Source of the DNA: a bacterium
Lineage (GTDB): Bacteria > UBP13 > UBA5359
DNA: 5,535 nt
Assembly: GCA_028699365.1 (NCBI GenBank)
Contig: JAQVUQ010000203.1
Span: 1 to 5,535 of the forward strand
Reading direction: 5' to 3'
The notes beneath the pieces were generated by a model. The model did no database searches. It saw only the letters and a program-made list of their open reading frames with translations, and was not told the origin of the DNA. Position numbers and translations under genes: made by a program. Positions 4,457-5,535 of the stretch are shown one piece after another (position 1 is the stretch's first letter; every line of letters starts with the position of its first letter).

Positions 4457-4494
4457 AGCCCGTTGGTGACATACAATCATCAGCGGGCTTTTTT
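4457..4494 (+). terminator. Strong intrinsic terminator after the toxin gene
   Basis: A 13-bp stem, AGCCCGTTGGTGA (4457-4469) with TCATCAGCGGGCT (4477-4489), allowing two wobbles, has a 7-nt loop and is followed by a run of T residues to 4494. An A run before the stem lets it act weakly for the convergent minus-strand gene as well. Confidence 0.9.
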
Positions 4495-4518
4495 ATTATC
4501 GTATTAGGAGCAGGATCA

Positions 4519-4881
4519 TCATGTCGCATCGTTCTTTTCCTCCTGCTTAAAAAGAATGAATGCCAGTCTCATTCCAAGCTGCTGCCCCATTCGATGTACT
4601 CTCAGCAGTCTTTCTGCAAAGCTTACAAGAGACTTGTCTTTATACATATCGTCCACGCCTTGCATAATACCGAAGAGATATGCTAATACTACCTTTTTCT
4701 CAATATCATCCGGAAAGCTCTTCAGGTACTGTTTTAATAATGCCTCAGCTTCCTTGATTTCTTCCGGGGTTATCATACCCATTAATGTTTCATAACCTAA
4801 GCTTTCCAGGAGGGGCTTCTGTTCGTTTAACGAGATAACGTTTCCTGCTCTGACCCTGTGATCAGGATTATTTTTATTCAT
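4519..4881 (-). CDS. Hypothetical 120-aa soluble helical protein
   Basis: ATG 4881 has a GGAG Shine-Dalgarno (4890-4893) 8 nt upstream. The frame ends at TGA 4519, convergent with the toxin terminator. The N-terminus (MNKNNPDHRVRAGNVISLNE) looks extended and is followed by almost continuous helix: ITPEEIKEAEALLKQYLKSF (37-56), DIEKKVVLAYLFGIMQGVDDM (59-79), SLVSFAERLLRVHRMGQQLGM (84-104). It ends in a charged tail, KQEEKNDAT. There is no signal peptide, membrane span or enzymatic motif. I do not recognise the family. The helical content fits a regulator or protein-interaction module. No convincing promoter was found immediately upstream. Confidence 0.75.
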   Translation of the reverse strand: MNKNNPDHRVRAGNVISLNEQKPLLESLGYETLMGMITPEEIKEAEALLKQYLKSFPDDIEKKVVLAYLFGIMQGVDDMYKDKSLVSFAERLLRVHRMGQQLGMRLAFILFKQEEKNDAT

Positions 4882-4907
4882 TTGATCATCTCCGATCTAT
4901 AAAAGGT

Positions 4908-4971
4908 GGATGCAGACACACCAACCCGGAAGTATTCCCGAAATGCCGCATTTAATGGCATGCCTGCATCC
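4908..4971. repeat. Structured inverted repeat in the gene-poor interval
   Basis: A perfect 8-bp outer stem, GGATGCAG (4908-4915) with CTGCATCC (4964-4971), encloses two smaller hairpins: GGAA-GTA-TTCC (about 4928-4938) and ATGCC/GGCAT (4943-4947 with 4957-4961). On the plus strand it ends 20 nt before an ATG with a strong ribosome-binding site. On the minus strand it would form a leader for the 120-aa gene. It could be a structured RNA or a recombination or protein-binding site. No known class is recognised. Confidence 0.45.
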
Positions 4972-4990
4972 TATATGAAGGAGGTCTCCT

Positions 4991-5094
4991 ATGGCAACAA
5001 AGGAGTTAACTAGTGTATTATCAATCAACTGATTACTGGTAAGGATATACAGTTTGAGGGGGAAAGCGAAACCGCTTTCTACGTATACAATTGA
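4991..5094 (+). pseudogene. Frame-disrupted short ORF with an intact ribosome-binding site
   Basis: A clear Shine-Dalgarno (GAAGGAGG, around 4978-4985) precedes ATG 4991. The frame reads MATKELTSVLSIN and stops at TGA 5030. A second plus frame is open from about 5014 to TGA 5092 and reads on as a protein-like INQLITGKDIQFEGESETAF segment. A single indel near 5014-5020 would join them into about 35 residues. A 7-bp hairpin (GAAAGCG/CGCTTTC, 5062-5079) lies within. This may be the broken start of a phage gene. The short length makes chance possible. Confidence 0.35.
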
Positions 5095-5109
5095 CAACAC
5101 TTTTACATT

Positions 5110-5160
5110 CTAGGGCGGCACACCCGCCATTTGCCTCACCATCAACTTACTTAATGTCAC
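5110..5160 (-). pseudogene. 16-codon ORF following the phage-like gene, likely a gene remnant
   Basis: GTG 5160 is preceded by GAGGTGA (5165-5170 region) and lies 41 bp downstream of the stop of the 5202-5535 gene, where the next gene of a phage operon would start. It reads MTLSKLMVRQMAGVPP and then TAG at 5110. The frame stays open after the TAG to about 4897, but the continuation is hydrophobic and cysteine-rich and does not look convincing. A small GGCGG-CACAC-CCGCC hairpin lies over its end. Confidence 0.3.
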
Positions 5161-5201
5161 TATATCACCTCGCTATCTGTGTTTATTTACTCTATCTGCG
5201 G

Positions 5202-5535
5202 TTATATAAATGCCCGCCTTGATTTGTCTCTTGCTTCATCATCCATGACTTCTAAAATGTATTCTTTGAGATTGTTATCTCTTCTCTGTAGCATCGTTTC
5301 GAGCTCGGGAACGCTGCCCACGCTGGCACCGGTAAAATCATAGTTGATATTGAAAACAGGACTTGCAGCACCACCGATTATTCCTGCATTGCTTGGAATT
5401 GCAGATACTGAATCTATAGCCCTGGTACCGGCGCTGGCCGCGTTAGCCATCGCTTTAATGACTTCCGGCTCCATAGAGGACACACCACCGATAAAGCCGC
5501 TCATAGCATATTCGCCACGGAGCTCCAAGACCTTA
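5202..5535 (-). CDS. C-terminus of a larger protein, possibly phage tail tape-measure protein
   Basis: The minus strand is open from the right edge to TAA at 5202, about 110 residues, with no stop toward the edge, so the gene starts outside the window. The first part is Gly/Ala/Ser-rich (GFIGGVSSMEPEVIKAMANAASAGT). It is followed by an NINYDFTG strand and a C-terminal helix with many charges (ELETMLQRRDNNLKEYILEVMDDEARDKSRRAFI). A low-complexity Gly/Ala tract ending in a short beta element and charged helix is what I expect at the end of a siphophage tape-measure or minor tail protein. No diagnostic motif is present, so this is a composition-based guess. Internal TTG/ATG codons near 5528 and 5505 are not considered true starts. 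Confidence 0.5.
   Translation of the reverse strand, partial: KVLELRGEYAMSGFIGGVSSMEPEVIKAMANAASAGTRAIDSVSAIPSNAGIIGGAASPVFNINYDFTGASVGSVPELETMLQRRDNNLKEYILEVMDDEARDKSRRAFI

Noticed and set aside
4896-4925. TTGGTG - 17 bp - TATAGA minus-strand promoter for the 120-aa gene
   Set aside because: The transcript would begin so near the ATG at 4881 that the Shine-Dalgarno (4890-4893) would be lost.
4897-5160. Amber (TAG) readthrough joining the 16-codon ORF at 5160 to the downstream open frame, as in TAG-recoded phages
   Set aside because: The HTH gene at 1917-2171 ends in TAG, and the continuation is hydrophobic and Cys-rich without recognisable character, so recoding has no support here.
1-5535. 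CRISPR array, tRNA, rRNA or known riboswitch
   Set aside because: I saw no regularly spaced repeats, no tRNA cloverleaf pattern and no aptamer consensus on either strand.

Overview
The window looks like accessory DNA of a Gram-positive Clostridia (Firmicutes/Bacillota), most likely a Lachnospiraceae-type gut anaerobe. The signs are strong AGGAGG ribosome-binding sites before almost every gene, TTGACA/TATAAT-type promoters, intermediate GC, and small protein families I know from conjugative elements and prophages of that group. There are no housekeeping genes, tRNAs, rRNAs or CRISPR arrays. It is a mosaic of small modules, several closed by their own intrinsic terminators.

Layout. (1) 1-265, minus strand: the N-terminal 88 codons of a small mobile-element-associated protein, running off the left edge. 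(2) 322-776: a 455-bp element bounded by 19-bp imperfect inverted repeats. It holds one short zinc-ribbon gene resembling the DUF6431 family, whose Shine-Dalgarno sits inside a terminator-like hairpin. (3) 819-2171, plus strand: a membrane-anchored extracellular protein that appears to start at a non-canonical ATA codon, a translationally coupled secreted beta-rich protein with a clear signal peptide, and a small Cro/CI-type HTH regulator, closed by a terminator at 2192-2222. (4) 2224-3642: a compact divergent switch. A 70-aa XRE repressor on the minus strand faces an operon of four small genes (76, 86, 72 and 57 aa). Two near-consensus promoters point away from each other, with four copies of an AGC-centred operator-like motif between or within them. 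The third operon gene is a PC4/YdbC-family single-stranded-DNA-binding protein, preceded by three tandem hairpins. A terminator follows at 3668-3708. (5) 3801-4494: a complete MazE/MazF toxin-antitoxin operon with a palindromic operator over its promoter and a strong terminator. (6) 4519-4881, minus strand: an unrecognised 120-aa soluble protein. (7) 4882-5201: no intact gene, but a structured inverted repeat, a frame-disrupted short ORF and a 16-codon ORF that look like remnants. (8) 5202-5535, minus strand: the C-terminus of a larger Gly/Ala/Ser-rich protein, possibly a phage tail tape-measure protein.

How the parts may work together: the repressor/operon module has the form of a lysogeny-type or excision-type switch, and the PC4-like protein suggests a role in handling single-stranded DNA when the element is active. 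The MazEF pair could stabilise the island. The surface-protein pair is probable cargo. The right edge looks like decaying prophage. Functions for the small operon genes, the surface pair and the 120-aa protein are not established from sequence.
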